In this document: one piece after another, positions 1-8,610 of the stretch | Layout: every line of letters starts with the position of its first letter | Numbering within the stretch: the stretch's first letter is position 1 | Assembly (NCBI GenBank): GCA_964439395.1 | Contig: CAYTNV010000004.1 | Location: 62,001-126,000 of the forward strand | DNA length: 64,000 bases | Reading direction: 5' to 3' | From: JAUUSJ01 sp964439395 | Lineage (GTDB): Bacteria; Bacillota; Clostridia; Lachnospirales; Lachnospiraceae | Notes under the pieces: model-generated | Databases searched by the model: none | What the model was told of the DNA's origin: nothing | The model's input: the letters and a program-made list of their open reading frames with translations, nothing else | Program-made: the position numbers and the translations under genes

Positions 1-502
1 GGGAAAATGTAATCATAACATTACTTGGAGGAATCAAAAGTCCTGTCGGTGCAGTTGCAATATTGGCTGCCGCGGAAAAGTTTGGGTCATATCCTTCATC
101 CTCCTCGATTGGTCCGATAATAGAACCCATGGCAGAAGCTGCCGCTGTACCAGAACCAGAAATAGCGCCAAAGAACATATTCGCAACTACATTTGTCTGA
201 GCAAGAGCGCCAGGCACACGACCTGTCACAAGTTTTGCAAGATTAATAATTCGAACTGCGATTCCACCTTTATTCATAATATTTCCAGCAAGAATAAAAA
301 ACGGAATGGCCAAAAGTGAGAATACTGAAATTCCTGAAAATATTCTCTGTGCACCAGTAAGTACAGTTGCCTCTAAATTTAATACCGGCAAAATTGCGCA
401 GATAGATGAAAACCCAAGTGCCACAGAAATTGGTACACCTGCAATTAACATGACAACCAGCAATACTAAAATAATCAATCCTGATAATACTGCAATATCC
501 AT
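1..502 (-). CDS. dctM: TRAP transporter large permease DctM, partial (N-terminal part)
   Basis: This is the large membrane subunit of a TRAP transporter, which couples uptake of an organic acid to an ion gradient. Read on the minus strand it begins MDIAVLSGLIILVLLVVMLI and continues as strongly hydrophobic helices. The segment FFGAISGSGTAAASAMGSII is the glycine/alanine/serine-rich loop typical of DctM. The gene runs off the left edge, so only about 167 of roughly 430 residues are visible. It follows dctQ by 11 bases and is the third gene of dctPQM. The family call is firm. The substrate (probably a hexuronate) is inferred only from the divergent uxaA-uxaB genes. Confidence 0.9.
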   Translation of the reverse strand, partial: MDIAVLSGLIILVLLVVMLIAGVPISVALGFSSICAILPVLNLEATVLTGAQRIFSGISVFSLLAIPFFILAGNIMNKGGIAVRIINLAKLVTGRVPGALAQTNVVANMFFGAISGSGTAAASAMGSIIGPIEEDEGYDPNFSAAANIATAPTGLLIPPSNVMITFS

Positions 503-513
503 TTATTTTCCCC

Positions 514-1002
514 CTATTCTTCTACTTTTTCTATTATATTTCCAGTTGCCAAATCAAAGATATTCAAAATTCCGTATAAAACAATCATTACACCTGAAAG
601 TGGCACTGCCGTGTAAACTATTCCCATTGGAATTCCTAAAGAAGCAGTAACTTGAGTCATTGTTAAACTCATGATTCTAATTCCACCATATAATAATACA
701 ACTGCGGCAAAGACAATAATTCCAATCTCAATGATAATATCTAAAATTTTCTTTGTATCTTTCGGCAATTTATCCGCCAAAAATCCCATCCTCATATGGT
801 CTCTTTTTCCAAATACATAAGCTGCAGAAAATAAAGCAAGCCATGTAAAGGAATAGGTAAGTAACTCCTCTGAAATTGTACTTGGGCTATTAAAAAAATA
901 ACGGGAAATAATTTGATAACTTCCTACTATAATCATTAGCACAAAAATAATACAGCAAAATGCCACTAAAACCTTATCTAAAATATCACGAATTGCTTTC
1001 AT
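514..1002 (-). CDS. dctQ: TRAP transporter small permease DctQ
   Basis: This 162-residue membrane protein is the DctQ subunit, which bridges the large permease and the periplasmic-type binding protein. Four hydrophobic segments are visible, near residues 12-35, 48-65, 87-107 and 127-147. The family signature is an N-terminal helix followed by NSPSTISEELLTYSFTWLALFSAAY, with the conserved E-E and W of DctQ proteins. The start overlaps the end of dctP by 17 bases, which implies translational coupling, and a GAAGGAAA ribosome binding site lies inside dctP. Length is normal for the family. Confidence 0.9.
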   Translation of the reverse strand: MKAIRDILDKVLVAFCCIIFVLMIIVGSYQIISRYFFNSPSTISEELLTYSFTWLALFSAAYVFGKRDHMRMGFLADKLPKDTKKILDIIIEIGIIVFAAVVLLYGGIRIMSLTMTQVTASLGIPMGIVYTAVPLSGVMIVLYGILNIFDLATGNIIEKVEE

Positions 1003-2026
1003 TTTCCTTCGCCTCCTCGTTCAATTGCTGAATATACTCATATACATCCTTAATTTTTGGATTTTCCTCAAGCATCTGCTGCTGAAGTAACAATACTTTC
1101 TCCTTAAAAAGTTGTGTATCCACATCGATAAATTCTACCCCCATATCATCCGTCGCAATTCTCTTTGCCTCCTCAACTTGCTTATCCCACTCTTCTAATT
1201 CAATCTCTGTAGAAATCTCAGCGGCCTTTTCAAAAATTGCTTTTTCTTCATCACTTAAGTCTTGATAAAATTTTAAGTTTACAATTAATAAGTCGGGAAT
1301 CATCTGATGCTTATCATAAGAATAATATTTTGCAACCTCTCCATGTTTATTATTTGTCAAAGCTAACTCGTTATTTTCTGCTCCATCAATAACACTCTGC
1401 TGAATCGCAGTATAAACCTCTCCAAAACTCATAGGAGATGCAGCAGCTCCAAATGCCTGTGTCATCGCCACGCTGGCTGGTGACTGCTGTACACGCATTT
1501 TCTTTCCTTTTAAATCATCTGGAGTATTAATTGGAGTCTTTGCATAGAAGCTTCTTGTTCCAGCATTATACCATGTAAGTACGCGAAAACCCGCCTCATC
1601 TGTCGCATTATAAACGGCATTTTTCATATACTCTGTATCAGACATCGCATCATGATAAATCTCCTCTGAGTCAAATAAATACGGCATACTAAAAATTTCA
1701 TAAATATTATCAAAACTTTCCGCAACCGCAGAACCTACAACTACAAAATCAATCGCACCTGTCTGTGTTAATTCTAACGATTTTTGCTGCGCTCCTAAAA
1801 TCTCGTTTGGGAAAATCTGAACTTCGTATTTCTCTCCCAAGTTTTCCTCTATATACGCTTTAAAAGCTTCCAACCCTATATGCTCTGGATGACTCTCTGA
1901 TTGTGCATGAGAAATTCGGATAATTCTCTTACCGCTACTTGCAGAACAGCCTGTCATAAAAACTGTCATGCCGATTGCCATACAAATACATAATGCAACG
2001 ACCAGAATTCTCTTTAATTCCTTCAT
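986..2026 (-). CDS. dctP: TRAP transporter solute-binding lipoprotein DctP
   Basis: This is the extracytoplasmic binding protein of the TRAP system. A signal peptide ends in the lipobox FMTGCSAS, so the mature protein is anchored through Cys27. The body has DctP landmarks: the LKGKKMRVQQSP segment with the arginine that usually clamps the substrate carboxylate, and the FGEVYTAIQQSVIDGAENNE motif. It is the first gene of dctPQM and is divergent from uxaA. Its promoter has the palindrome TGTAAGCTCTTACA at the start site, matching the one at uxaA. This supports hexuronate (galacturonate, glucuronate or similar) as substrate, but that is inference. Confidence 0.9.
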   Translation of the reverse strand: MKELKRILVVALCICMAIGMTVFMTGCSASSGKRIIRISHAQSESHPEHIGLEAFKAYIEENLGEKYEVQIFPNEILGAQQKSLELTQTGAIDFVVVGSAVAESFDNIYEIFSMPYLFDSEEIYHDAMSDTEYMKNAVYNATDEAGFRVLTWYNAGTRSFYAKTPINTPDDLKGKKMRVQQSPASVAMTQAFGAAASPMSFGEVYTAIQQSVIDGAENNELALTNNKHGEVAKYYSYDKHQMIPDLLIVNLKFYQDLSDEEKAIFEKAAEISTEIELEEWDKQVEEAKRIATDDMGVEFIDVDTQLFKEKVLLLQQQMLEENPKIKDVYEYIQQLNEEAKENESNS

Positions 2027-2339
2027 TTTCTTTTTCCTTCCTTTTTGTTGCTTTCGTTTTCTTCTTTGTTACCTGCTCCCTCCAATGAACCTTCCATCTT
2101 CTCCTTTATTTTTTCTTTACATGGTTAAATTTTCTAATTTTTAAGCCATCTCTTCTCTATACTCCTACGCCCAAAAGAAGTTAGATTTTAATAAAAAAGA
2201 ACTTTTCATATTTTAATTTTTCTCATTTCATTTTATTTGAGTCCGTTTTTTCAGTATATTGATATAAGATTATTATTTTATTAAATGTAAAGTTTTCATT
2301 TTCGTTCGCCATCATTTTATGCATCTCACCGCCTTATAA

Positions 2340-2353
2340 TGTAAGCTCTTACA
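2340..2353. promoter_or_regulatory. Palindromic operator, left copy
   Basis: TGTAAGCTCTTACA is a palindrome apart from its central bases. It lies just downstream of the -10 element of the dctP promoter, where a repressor would block transcription. Its partner TGTAAGCACTTACA lies at the uxaA promoter. The shape resembles LacI-family or CcpA (cre) sites, but the central CG usual in cre is absent. No regulator gene for it is in the window. Confidence 0.6.
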
Positions 2354-2359
2354 TTTTTT

Positions 2360-2388
2360 ATTGTAACACCAGCTTGCTTTTCTGTCAA
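2360..2388 (-). promoter_or_regulatory. Sigma-A-type promoter of dctPQM
   Basis: On the minus strand TTGACA is followed after exactly 17 bases by TACAAT. The predicted start falls on the left palindrome. The 5' leader to dctP is about 320 bases; I see no recognisable riboswitch in it. Confidence 0.65.
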
Positions 2389-2478
2389 TATACATAGTAT
2401 CAACTTTATTATTTTTGTAGTTATTGTATATTTTTTCGCTTTTCCTTTGTGGATTTCTCCTAATTCTTATTTTTATTC

Positions 2479-2507
2479 TTGACATTTTCTTGAATTAGGT
2501 CTATTAT
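2479..2507 (+). promoter_or_regulatory. Sigma-A-type promoter of uxaA
   Basis: TTGACA, 17-base spacer and TATTAT lie on the plus strand, with the right palindrome covering the expected start point. Together with the minus-strand promoter this makes a compact divergent control region for the hexuronate genes. Confidence 0.65.
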
Positions 2508-2510
2508 TTA

Positions 2511-2524
2511 TGTAAGCACTTACA
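2511..2524. promoter_or_regulatory. Palindromic operator, right copy
   Basis: TGTAAGCACTTACA differs from the left copy by one central base and sits at the predicted uxaA transcription start. Two near-identical palindromes at the +1 of two divergent promoters strongly suggest one shared repressor. Confidence 0.6.
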
Positions 2525-2592
2525 TTATGTATCTCACATGCCAGTATACCATCTAATTGATATTTAGACAGTATACTAGAAAGGAAAACATT

Positions 2593-4074
2593 ATGAAACC
2601 TTATATCCGCATACATCCAGATGACAATGTGGCAGTTGCCCTTTCTCCTCTATCCAAAAATGATATTGTTGACTTAGAGGGCTTAACTCTTACATTACTA
2701 AACAATATTCCACAGGGACATAAGTTTGCATTAAAAAGGATTCAAAAGTCTTCTGCTATTATTAAATATGGCTATCCAATTGGACATGCTCTAGAAGATA
2801 TCGAAGCTGGAACTTGGATTCATACCCATAATATTAGGACAAATCTTGGAGAACTACTCTCTTATTCCTATAATAAACAGGAATGTGATATTGCTCCAAC
2901 AAAAGAACATTTCTTCCAAGGCTACCGCCGTCCAAATGGCAAAGTCGGTGTAAGAAATGAAATATGGATTATCCCAACGGTCGGATGTGTCAATAATATT
3001 GCTACAAAAATTGAAAAACTATCCCAAAATTTCAAAGAAGAACATATCGATGATATTGTAGCTTTCCCTCATCCTTATGGATGCTCGCAGATGGGAGACG
3101 ATCAAGAACATACAAGAACCATCTTGGCAGATTTAATTAACCATCCAAATGCAGGCGGCGTTCTTGTTCTCGGACTTGGCTGCGAAAACAGTAATATCAG
3201 TGAACTAAAAAAATATATCGGAGAATATGATAAAAATAGGGTGAAATTCCTTGTATGCCAGGAATCTTCAGATGAGATTACAGATGCACTCTCCCTAGTT
3301 AAGGAGCTTGCATATTATGTAAAAACTTTTAAAAGAGAACCGATTAGCTGCAGCGAGCTTATTATCGGTATGAAATGTGGCGGCTCTGATGGATTATCTG
3401 GAATCACTGCCAATCCAACCGTGGGAGCCTTCTCTGATTTATTAATCTCCAAAGGGGGTTCTACTATACTAACTGAAGTTCCTGAAATGTTTGGCGCAGA
3501 AACTCTTCTTATGAATCGCTGTGAAAATAAAGAAATTTTTGACCAGACAGTTCATTTAATTAATAATTTTAAAAATTATTTTAAGAATCACAATCAAACT
3601 ATTTACGAAAATCCTTCTCCAGGAAATAAAAAGGGAGGAATTTCTACGCTCGAAGATAAATCTATGGGATGCACCCAAAAATCTGGCTCTGCTCCAGTTC
3701 GAGGTGTCCTCTCCTACGGTGAAATAATAAAAGAAAAGGGCTTAAACCTCCTAAGTGCACCTGGAAATGATTTGGTGGCCTCCACTGCCCTCGCAGCTTC
3801 TGGTGCCCATATCATCCTTTTTACAACTGGTCGTGGAACTCCGTTTGCCTCACCAGTGCCTACTATTAAACTGTCCAGCAATACAGCTCTTTATAATAAA
3901 AAGAGAAATTGGATTGACTTTAACTGCGGCGTGCTCGTAGAGGGAACTGATATGAATACTCTAAAACATCAATTTTTTGACTATGTAATAGAGGTTGCTT
4001 CTGGAAAACAAGTAAAATCTGAAATTTCTGGATTCCATGATATGGCAATCTTTAAACAGGGAGTCACATTATAA
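2593..4074 (+). CDS. uxaA: Altronate dehydratase
   Basis: UxaA dehydrates D-altronate to 2-keto-3-deoxygluconate in the galacturonate branch. Starting at the ATG preceded by AGAAAGGA gives 493 residues, the usual family length; an in-frame upstream ATG (2557) lacks a ribosome binding site. The N-terminal SAF-type domain (about residues 1-85) is followed by the catalytic domain with GYRRPNGKVGVRNEIWIIPT, HPYGCSQMGDD, GLGCENSN, MKCGGSDGLSG and GRGTPFASPVPTIK, all characteristic of the UxaA/GarD family. It is the first gene of the catabolic arm and is controlled from the divergent promoter region shared with the TRAP genes. Confidence 0.93.
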   Translation: MKPYIRIHPDDNVAVALSPLSKNDIVDLEGLTLTLLNNIPQGHKFALKRIQKSSAIIKYGYPIGHALEDIEAGTWIHTHNIRTNLGELLSYSYNKQECDIAPTKEHFFQGYRRPNGKVGVRNEIWIIPTVGCVNNIATKIEKLSQNFKEEHIDDIVAFPHPYGCSQMGDDQEHTRTILADLINHPNAGGVLVLGLGCENSNISELKKYIGEYDKNRVKFLVCQESSDEITDALSLVKELAYYVKTFKREPISCSELIIGMKCGGSDGLSGITANPTVGAFSDLLISKGGSTILTEVPEMFGAETLLMNRCENKEIFDQTVHLINNFKNYFKNHNQTIYENPSPGNKKGGISTLEDKSMGCTQKSGSAPVRGVLSYGEIIKEKGLNLLSAPGNDLVASTALAASGAHIILFTTGRGTPFASPVPTIKLSSNTALYNKKRNWIDFNCGVLVEGTDMNTLKHQFFDYVIEVASGKQVKSEISGFHDMAIFKQGVTL

Positions 4075-4095
4075 TTTCTTTCGCTGAAACCACCA

Positions 4096-4137
4096 CCAAA
4101 AAGGAGAACCACTACCTCTATCTTCTCTCCTTTTTGG
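4096..4137 (+). terminator. Stem-loop downstream of uxaA
   Basis: CCAAAAAGGAGA and TCTCCTTTTTGG form a perfect 12-bp stem just after uxaA. There is no long T run after the stem, although the right arm carries five T. It may attenuate or protect the uxaA message before uxaB. Confidence 0.5.
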
Positions 4138-4270
4138 TAAGAAATTTGAAGTATCCATATCTTGCCCTTTGAATACTTCAAATTCTCTCCCAGTCATCAA
4201 TATCCCCTAAATTTTGATGCCAGGAAAGCATACCCAAAGTAATCTCCTATGAAACATTCAGTATAAAAGA

Positions 4271-4382
4271 TGAAAGAAAAATTTAAGAAAGGAAAATTGC
4301 AAACACATTCTCTTTCACCCATTGTGTTTGCGCCTCAAATAAACAAATAAATTTGTTTCATTGAGGCTTGGTGCAAATTATG
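4271..4382 (+). repeat. 112-bp structured intergenic repeat, copy 1
   Basis: It aligns without gaps to 45313-45424. It contains the stem GCAAACACA/TGTGTTTGC, a second long hairpin GCCTCAA...TTGAGGC with an inner stem AAACAAAT/ATTTGTTT, and ends GCAAATTATG. The terminal ATG is the likely start codon of uxaB. In the second copy the inner stem reads GAACAAGT/ACTTGTTC, so two pairs have changed on both sides. This indicates a conserved fold, whether a regulatory RNA or a small mobile palindromic element. Confidence 0.75.
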
Positions 4383-5867
4383 AAAAAATTATGTTATGCA
4401 ACTTTAAAAGAACAAAATTATGACGGCTATCTCCTAGAAAATGCTCCAGAACGTATCCTTCAATTTGGAGAGGGAAATTTTCTTCGCGCCTTCGTCGATT
4501 ATTTTATCGATATGATGAATGAAAAAGCGAATTTTAATTCCAAAGTTGTTCTTTGTCAACCTATCGCTCCTGGTCTCGCAGATATGATTAACAACCAAGA
4601 GGGACTTTATACGTTATTCCTTCGTGGTTTTGAAAACGGTCAGAAAGTAAATCAAAAACGTATCATTTCTTGTGTCAGTCGCTGTCTCAATCCTTATAGA
4701 GAATATGATAAAGTATTAGCTTGCGCTGACAATCCAGATTTGCGTTATATTGCTTGTAATACAACCGAGGCAGGTATCGTGTATGACCCATCCTGTCAGT
4801 TTGAAGATATGCCAGCCAACTCCTATCCTGGAAAATTAACACAATTCTTATACCGTCGCTTCCAAAAATTTGGAAATGAACCTGGAAAAGGATTTGTTAT
4901 TTTATCCTGTGAATTAATCGATGATAATGGAAAAGAATTGGAAAACTGTGTTCTTCAATACGCAGAACAGTGGAAGCTTGGAGAACAATTCACAGACTGG
5001 ATTAAGACAGAAAATATTTTCTGCTCCACATTAGTGGATCGTATCGTGACAGGATACCCTAGATCTGAAGCTGAACAAATTTGCAAAGAGCTTGGATACA
5101 AAGATAATATTATTGATACTGGAGAAGTTTTTGGCTTTTGGGTAATTGAGGGACCAGAAAGCTTAAAAGCCGAACTTCCGTTTGATAAAGCAGGACTCCC
5201 AGTTCTTATCACAGATAATCATAAACCTTATAAGCAAAGAAAAGTTCGCATCTTAAACGGTGCTCACACTTCCATGGTCTTAGGCGCATACCTTGCTGGA
5301 CAAGATATTGTAAGAGACTGCATGGAAGATGATATCATCTGTAAATTTATGAATAAGACAATCTACGATGAAATTATTCCTACTTTAACTCTTCCAAAAG
5401 ATGAGCTCGAGAACTTTGCCCACTCCGTGACAGAACGTTTTAAAAATCCATTTATTGACCATGCTTTACTTGCTATTTCTCTTAACTCTACCTCCAAGTG
5501 GAAAGCTCGAGTTCTGCCTTCCCTCAAAGAGTATATAGCAAAGACAAATACATTGCCACAGTGTATTACCGCTTCTTTCGCTTTTTACTTAGTTTTCTAC
5601 CGAGGCGTACGTATGAAGGAAAATATAATGATCGGTCTTAGAAATGGACAAGAATATGAAATTAAAGATGATATCACAGTTCTCAATTTCTTCTTCTCCC
5701 ACAAAGATGACGATGCAGCTACTTACGTAAAGGCTATTGCTTCTAATATAGATTTTTGGGATGAAGATTTAACAGCAATCGACGGATTTGAGCAGGCAGT
5801 GACCAGATATATAAAAATAATCGAAAAAAAAGGCTCCTATGAAGTAATGAAAGAACTTTTGTCATAA
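4380..5867 (+). CDS. uxaB: Tagaturonate reductase (altronate oxidoreductase)
   Basis: This is a mannitol-dehydrogenase-family NAD enzyme that reduces D-tagaturonate to D-altronate, the substrate of UxaA. LQFGEGNFLRAFVDYFID is the family's N-terminal nucleotide-binding signature. NGAHTSMVLGAYLAG with the N-x-x-H element is the catalytic region of UxaB/UxuB proteins. Length (495 residues from this ATG) fits. The start is not supported by a close ribosome binding site; TTG and GTG codons lie 12 and 9 bases upstream in frame. The ATG is the last triplet of the 112-bp repeat, so the repeat may control translation. Fructuronate reductase is the alternative; uxaA next door favours tagaturonate. Confidence 0.87.
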   Translation: MKKLCYATLKEQNYDGYLLENAPERILQFGEGNFLRAFVDYFIDMMNEKANFNSKVVLCQPIAPGLADMINNQEGLYTLFLRGFENGQKVNQKRIISCVSRCLNPYREYDKVLACADNPDLRYIACNTTEAGIVYDPSCQFEDMPANSYPGKLTQFLYRRFQKFGNEPGKGFVILSCELIDDNGKELENCVLQYAEQWKLGEQFTDWIKTENIFCSTLVDRIVTGYPRSEAEQICKELGYKDNIIDTGEVFGFWVIEGPESLKAELPFDKAGLPVLITDNHKPYKQRKVRILNGAHTSMVLGAYLAGQDIVRDCMEDDIICKFMNKTIYDEIIPTLTLPKDELENFAHSVTERFKNPFIDHALLAISLNSTSKWKARVLPSLKEYIAKTNTLPQCITASFAFYLVFYRGVRMKENIMIGLRNGQEYEIKDDITVLNFFFSHKDDDAATYVKAIASNIDFWDEDLTAIDGFEQAVTRYIKIIEKKGSYEVMKELLS

Positions 5868-6024
5868 ACTAGAATTATTCACTCTATATTTCATTATATA
5901 AAATGAGAAAGCTGATTATTATCTTGTGAGCAATCTCAGATTATCCTGTTTCTACCAATATATAGAGCTGATTAATGATAAATAAGTATTAAATTATAAA
6001 AATAACTTATCTGGATACAAAAAA

Positions 6025-6067
6025 GAAGGAATATATCAAGAACATTCTCTCCTTAATATATTCCTTC
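6025..6067. terminator. Bidirectional terminator between uxaB and the sulfatase gene
   Basis: GAAGGAATATAT pairs with ATATATTCCTTC. T-rich tracts follow on both strands (six T on the minus strand), so it can end both converging transcripts. Confidence 0.75.
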
Positions 6068-6070
6068 TCT

Positions 6071-8362
6071 CTATTTTTTCTTATTATCAGGATCCTCTCC
6101 AAAGAGTTCTCTATAATAATCAGAATTTACCACATCTTTTGAAAATTTCAGCTTATTGGTCACAATCTGATTCATTTTTTCTATATATTTTTTATCTTTT
6201 TTATATCCCTCATTTGGATAGTATTTTCCTGTGGAAGCATCATATTTTCCCTCTTTGGTCATCCAACTATAGCCTGACCAGAGTACAAGTGGCTCTGTAT
6301 CTGAAAATACATCTCTTCCAACTAAAAGTCTTGAATCATACTCTGTCCCAAAAAGATTAGATAATGTTGGGACAATATCCAGACTATATGTCGGATCTGA
6401 AATTTCACATGCCATATCTTTATTTTCATTTTCTAAACATCCAGACCAAATAATGCAGGCATTTCGGTCGCGCTCCCAAGGTGTCTTTGGGCTATACCCA
6501 TAAAGATCACTCAAATAATCCTCGCTATTGCCATAAGTACTACTTTTAGATAAACCATATGGATAATGGTCTGCAGTAAGACAAATAACTGTATCGTCTG
6601 CAATTCCCGCTTTTTCCAATTTTTTCACCATCGCTTTTAGTCCAGCTTCAAGCTCCATCTGATAACAGTAATAATCTAATGTCGTCTGTTTATAAGAATC
6701 GCCCAGCACTTTTTTTACCTTCTTTTGATACTTTTTCACTTTTGAGTCACTATGCTTATATGGGAAATGTCCCGATACAGTCATATAATATATACTAAAT
6801 GGCTGTTTATCTATATAAGTATCCAACGTTTTCTCAAGCAATGGTCCATCTCCAGTCCAAAGACCTGTAATATCTTCCAGTCCATTTCCATAGGCAGAAA
6901 ATTCATCATAACCTAAATTTTTATGCGTTTTATTTCGATCATAGTAAGTATAAGTTCCATCGTGATAAGCTATGCTATAGTAACCTAATCTTTGAAGCTG
7001 ATTTCCCATCGTAAAATAATTATTATTATTTTTAGCATCTAGCATTGTTTGTACGCTATTCATCGGAGCAAGTCCCATCACAAAAGAAAATTCTCCTGTA
7101 GAGGTAGAGCCACCCCACTGCGGCTGATAATAATCTGAGAAATAAAATCCATTATGTGCTAAACGATATAATGTCGGCGTTAATTCTTCATTAATCGCAG
7201 CATCAGAAAATGCTTCTGCACAAATAAGAATTAAATTCTTGCCTTTAAAAAGACCTGTATATTTATTTTGTTTGCTCGCTTTTAAAGATGCTACATAAGT
7301 ATCTAATTCTTTATAAGTTTTATTTTTTTCCTTCTTGGCAAGCTTTTTAAAATTAATATCCATCTTATTTTTTCCGTAAACGACAGGCTCTCCTGCCTCT
7401 CCTAAAATCTGCTCTATCTCTGTAATAGAAGAGGTTGGGTTAAAAATACCCTCTCCTGTTTCATTTAAAGTAATCAGCTTTTTGCTGCCTGATTTCTCTA
7501 TAATAACTGCATTTTTCAATACCTGCTTTATATTATCTGCATCTCCCAAGGTACTAGCTTGCTCCGACAAAGATTGTATTAAGGACAATTCAGCATCATC
7601 CTCTTCTTCCTCGTTTCCTTGAGTTAAATCAAAGCTTTTTGTGTTTCCAAATAATGCGTATTTTCCGTCTAAGCGTATACTTGTGAGCAGTCCAAACGCT
7701 TCTGTCGCTAGATTGAATTCATACTGTCCTTTATATTTTCCCTTATTTCCACTCATATTTACAAAAAGAATTGTAAGAAAAAATAAACAAAAAGATATTA
7801 GGAACAATTCCACTGATATCATATTTCGAAATTTTCTATCTGGAGTAAGTTTTTCCCAAAATTTTGTATAGAACAAAGCTGGACAAAAAAATAGGATAAT
7901 AATGGGAATCCCCCCTAAAACAGCTCCTAAAAGTTCACTTTTATAGTCTCCCATTACATCTCCTGTTCCTGTCAATAAAGAAGAAAAGCTCATATAATGT
8001 TGAAAACTACTCCTTACAATACATTCAACTGTGAATAAAAAAGCTGACATATAGAGAAAAAACATCATTCCAAACCGCTGAATCTCTCTATCAAAAAATC
8101 TCAAAAATCCCATTATCAAAAATCCCATTGCAATACTGAACAAAATAGGATAATAGATCGTTCCTAAAGAAAGCTTATGAGAAAAAATACGCAATAAAAT
8201 TTCATCGTATGAAAATACAACTGGAAGGAGAAGAAACCATATAAAATTCTTTCTCTGCCCCAAAATTTTCTTCTTATTATACTCAAATAACTCTATTATA
8301 TATGCTCTATCCAGCTTCATCTGTTGTATATTTTTCACTCTTTTCATCCTCTCAAAACCCAT
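6071..8362 (-). CDS. LTA synthase family membrane sulfatase
   Basis: This 763-residue protein has about five N-terminal transmembrane helices (to about residue 205) followed by an extracellular alkaline-phosphatase/sulfatase fold. Landmarks are ILICAEAFSDAA (metal-binding E), GGSTSTGEFSFVMGL (probable nucleophile threonine), MTVSGHFPY and TADHYPYG (metal ligands). Members transfer glycerol phosphate from phosphatidylglycerol to polymers at the cell surface, so a role in lipoteichoic acid-like or other phosphoglycerol decoration is likely. A lysine-rich insert of about 130 residues separates the membrane part from the catalytic domain. It is monocistronic and converges on uxaB. The exact substrate cannot be read from sequence. 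Confidence 0.85.
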   Translation of the reverse strand: MGFERMKRVKNIQQMKLDRAYIIELFEYNKKKILGQRKNFIWFLLLPVVFSYDEILLRIFSHKLSLGTIYYPILFSIAMGFLIMGFLRFFDREIQRFGMMFFLYMSAFLFTVECIVRSSFQHYMSFSSLLTGTGDVMGDYKSELLGAVLGGIPIIILFFCPALFYTKFWEKLTPDRKFRNMISVELFLISFCLFFLTILFVNMSGNKGKYKGQYEFNLATEAFGLLTSIRLDGKYALFGNTKSFDLTQGNEEEEDDAELSLIQSLSEQASTLGDADNIKQVLKNAVIIEKSGSKKLITLNETGEGIFNPTSSITEIEQILGEAGEPVVYGKNKMDINFKKLAKKEKNKTYKELDTYVASLKASKQNKYTGLFKGKNLILICAEAFSDAAINEELTPTLYRLAHNGFYFSDYYQPQWGGSTSTGEFSFVMGLAPMNSVQTMLDAKNNNNYFTMGNQLQRLGYYSIAYHDGTYTYYDRNKTHKNLGYDEFSAYGNGLEDITGLWTGDGPLLEKTLDTYIDKQPFSIYYMTVSGHFPYKHSDSKVKKYQKKVKKVLGDSYKQTTLDYYCYQMELEAGLKAMVKKLEKAGIADDTVICLTADHYPYGLSKSSTYGNSEDYLSDLYGYSPKTPWERDRNACIIWSGCLENENKDMACEISDPTYSLDIVPTLSNLFGTEYDSRLLVGRDVFSDTEPLVLWSGYSWMTKEGKYDASTGKYYPNEGYKKDKKYIEKMNQIVTNKLKFSKDVVNSDYYRELFGEDPDNKKK

Positions 8363-8501
8363 CTAACTCTTTCTAACTACCTGTAAAACAGATATATATT
8401 TTACCATCTATTAACACTAATTATTTATTATATCACTCCAAAAAAATATTCTCAACAATTTTATAATAAACACCAGATCTTTTTCAAAATTATAAATAAG
8501 A

Positions 8502-8575
8502 CTATTGCATCGAGAAAAATGTATACAAAATATAGACATTACTATATTCCATAGCAAATTCACTCAATGCAATAG
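8502..8575 (-). terminator. Stem-loop downstream of the surface-protein gene
   Basis: CTATTGCAT and ATGCAATAG pair across a 56-base loop. On the minus strand the stem is followed by CTTATTTATAA. The long loop makes it a weak terminator, but its place shortly after the stop of the large gene fits. Confidence 0.4.
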
Positions 8576-8610
8576 CCCTATTCTATGCTTACTATTTTTT
8601 TAATTTTATA

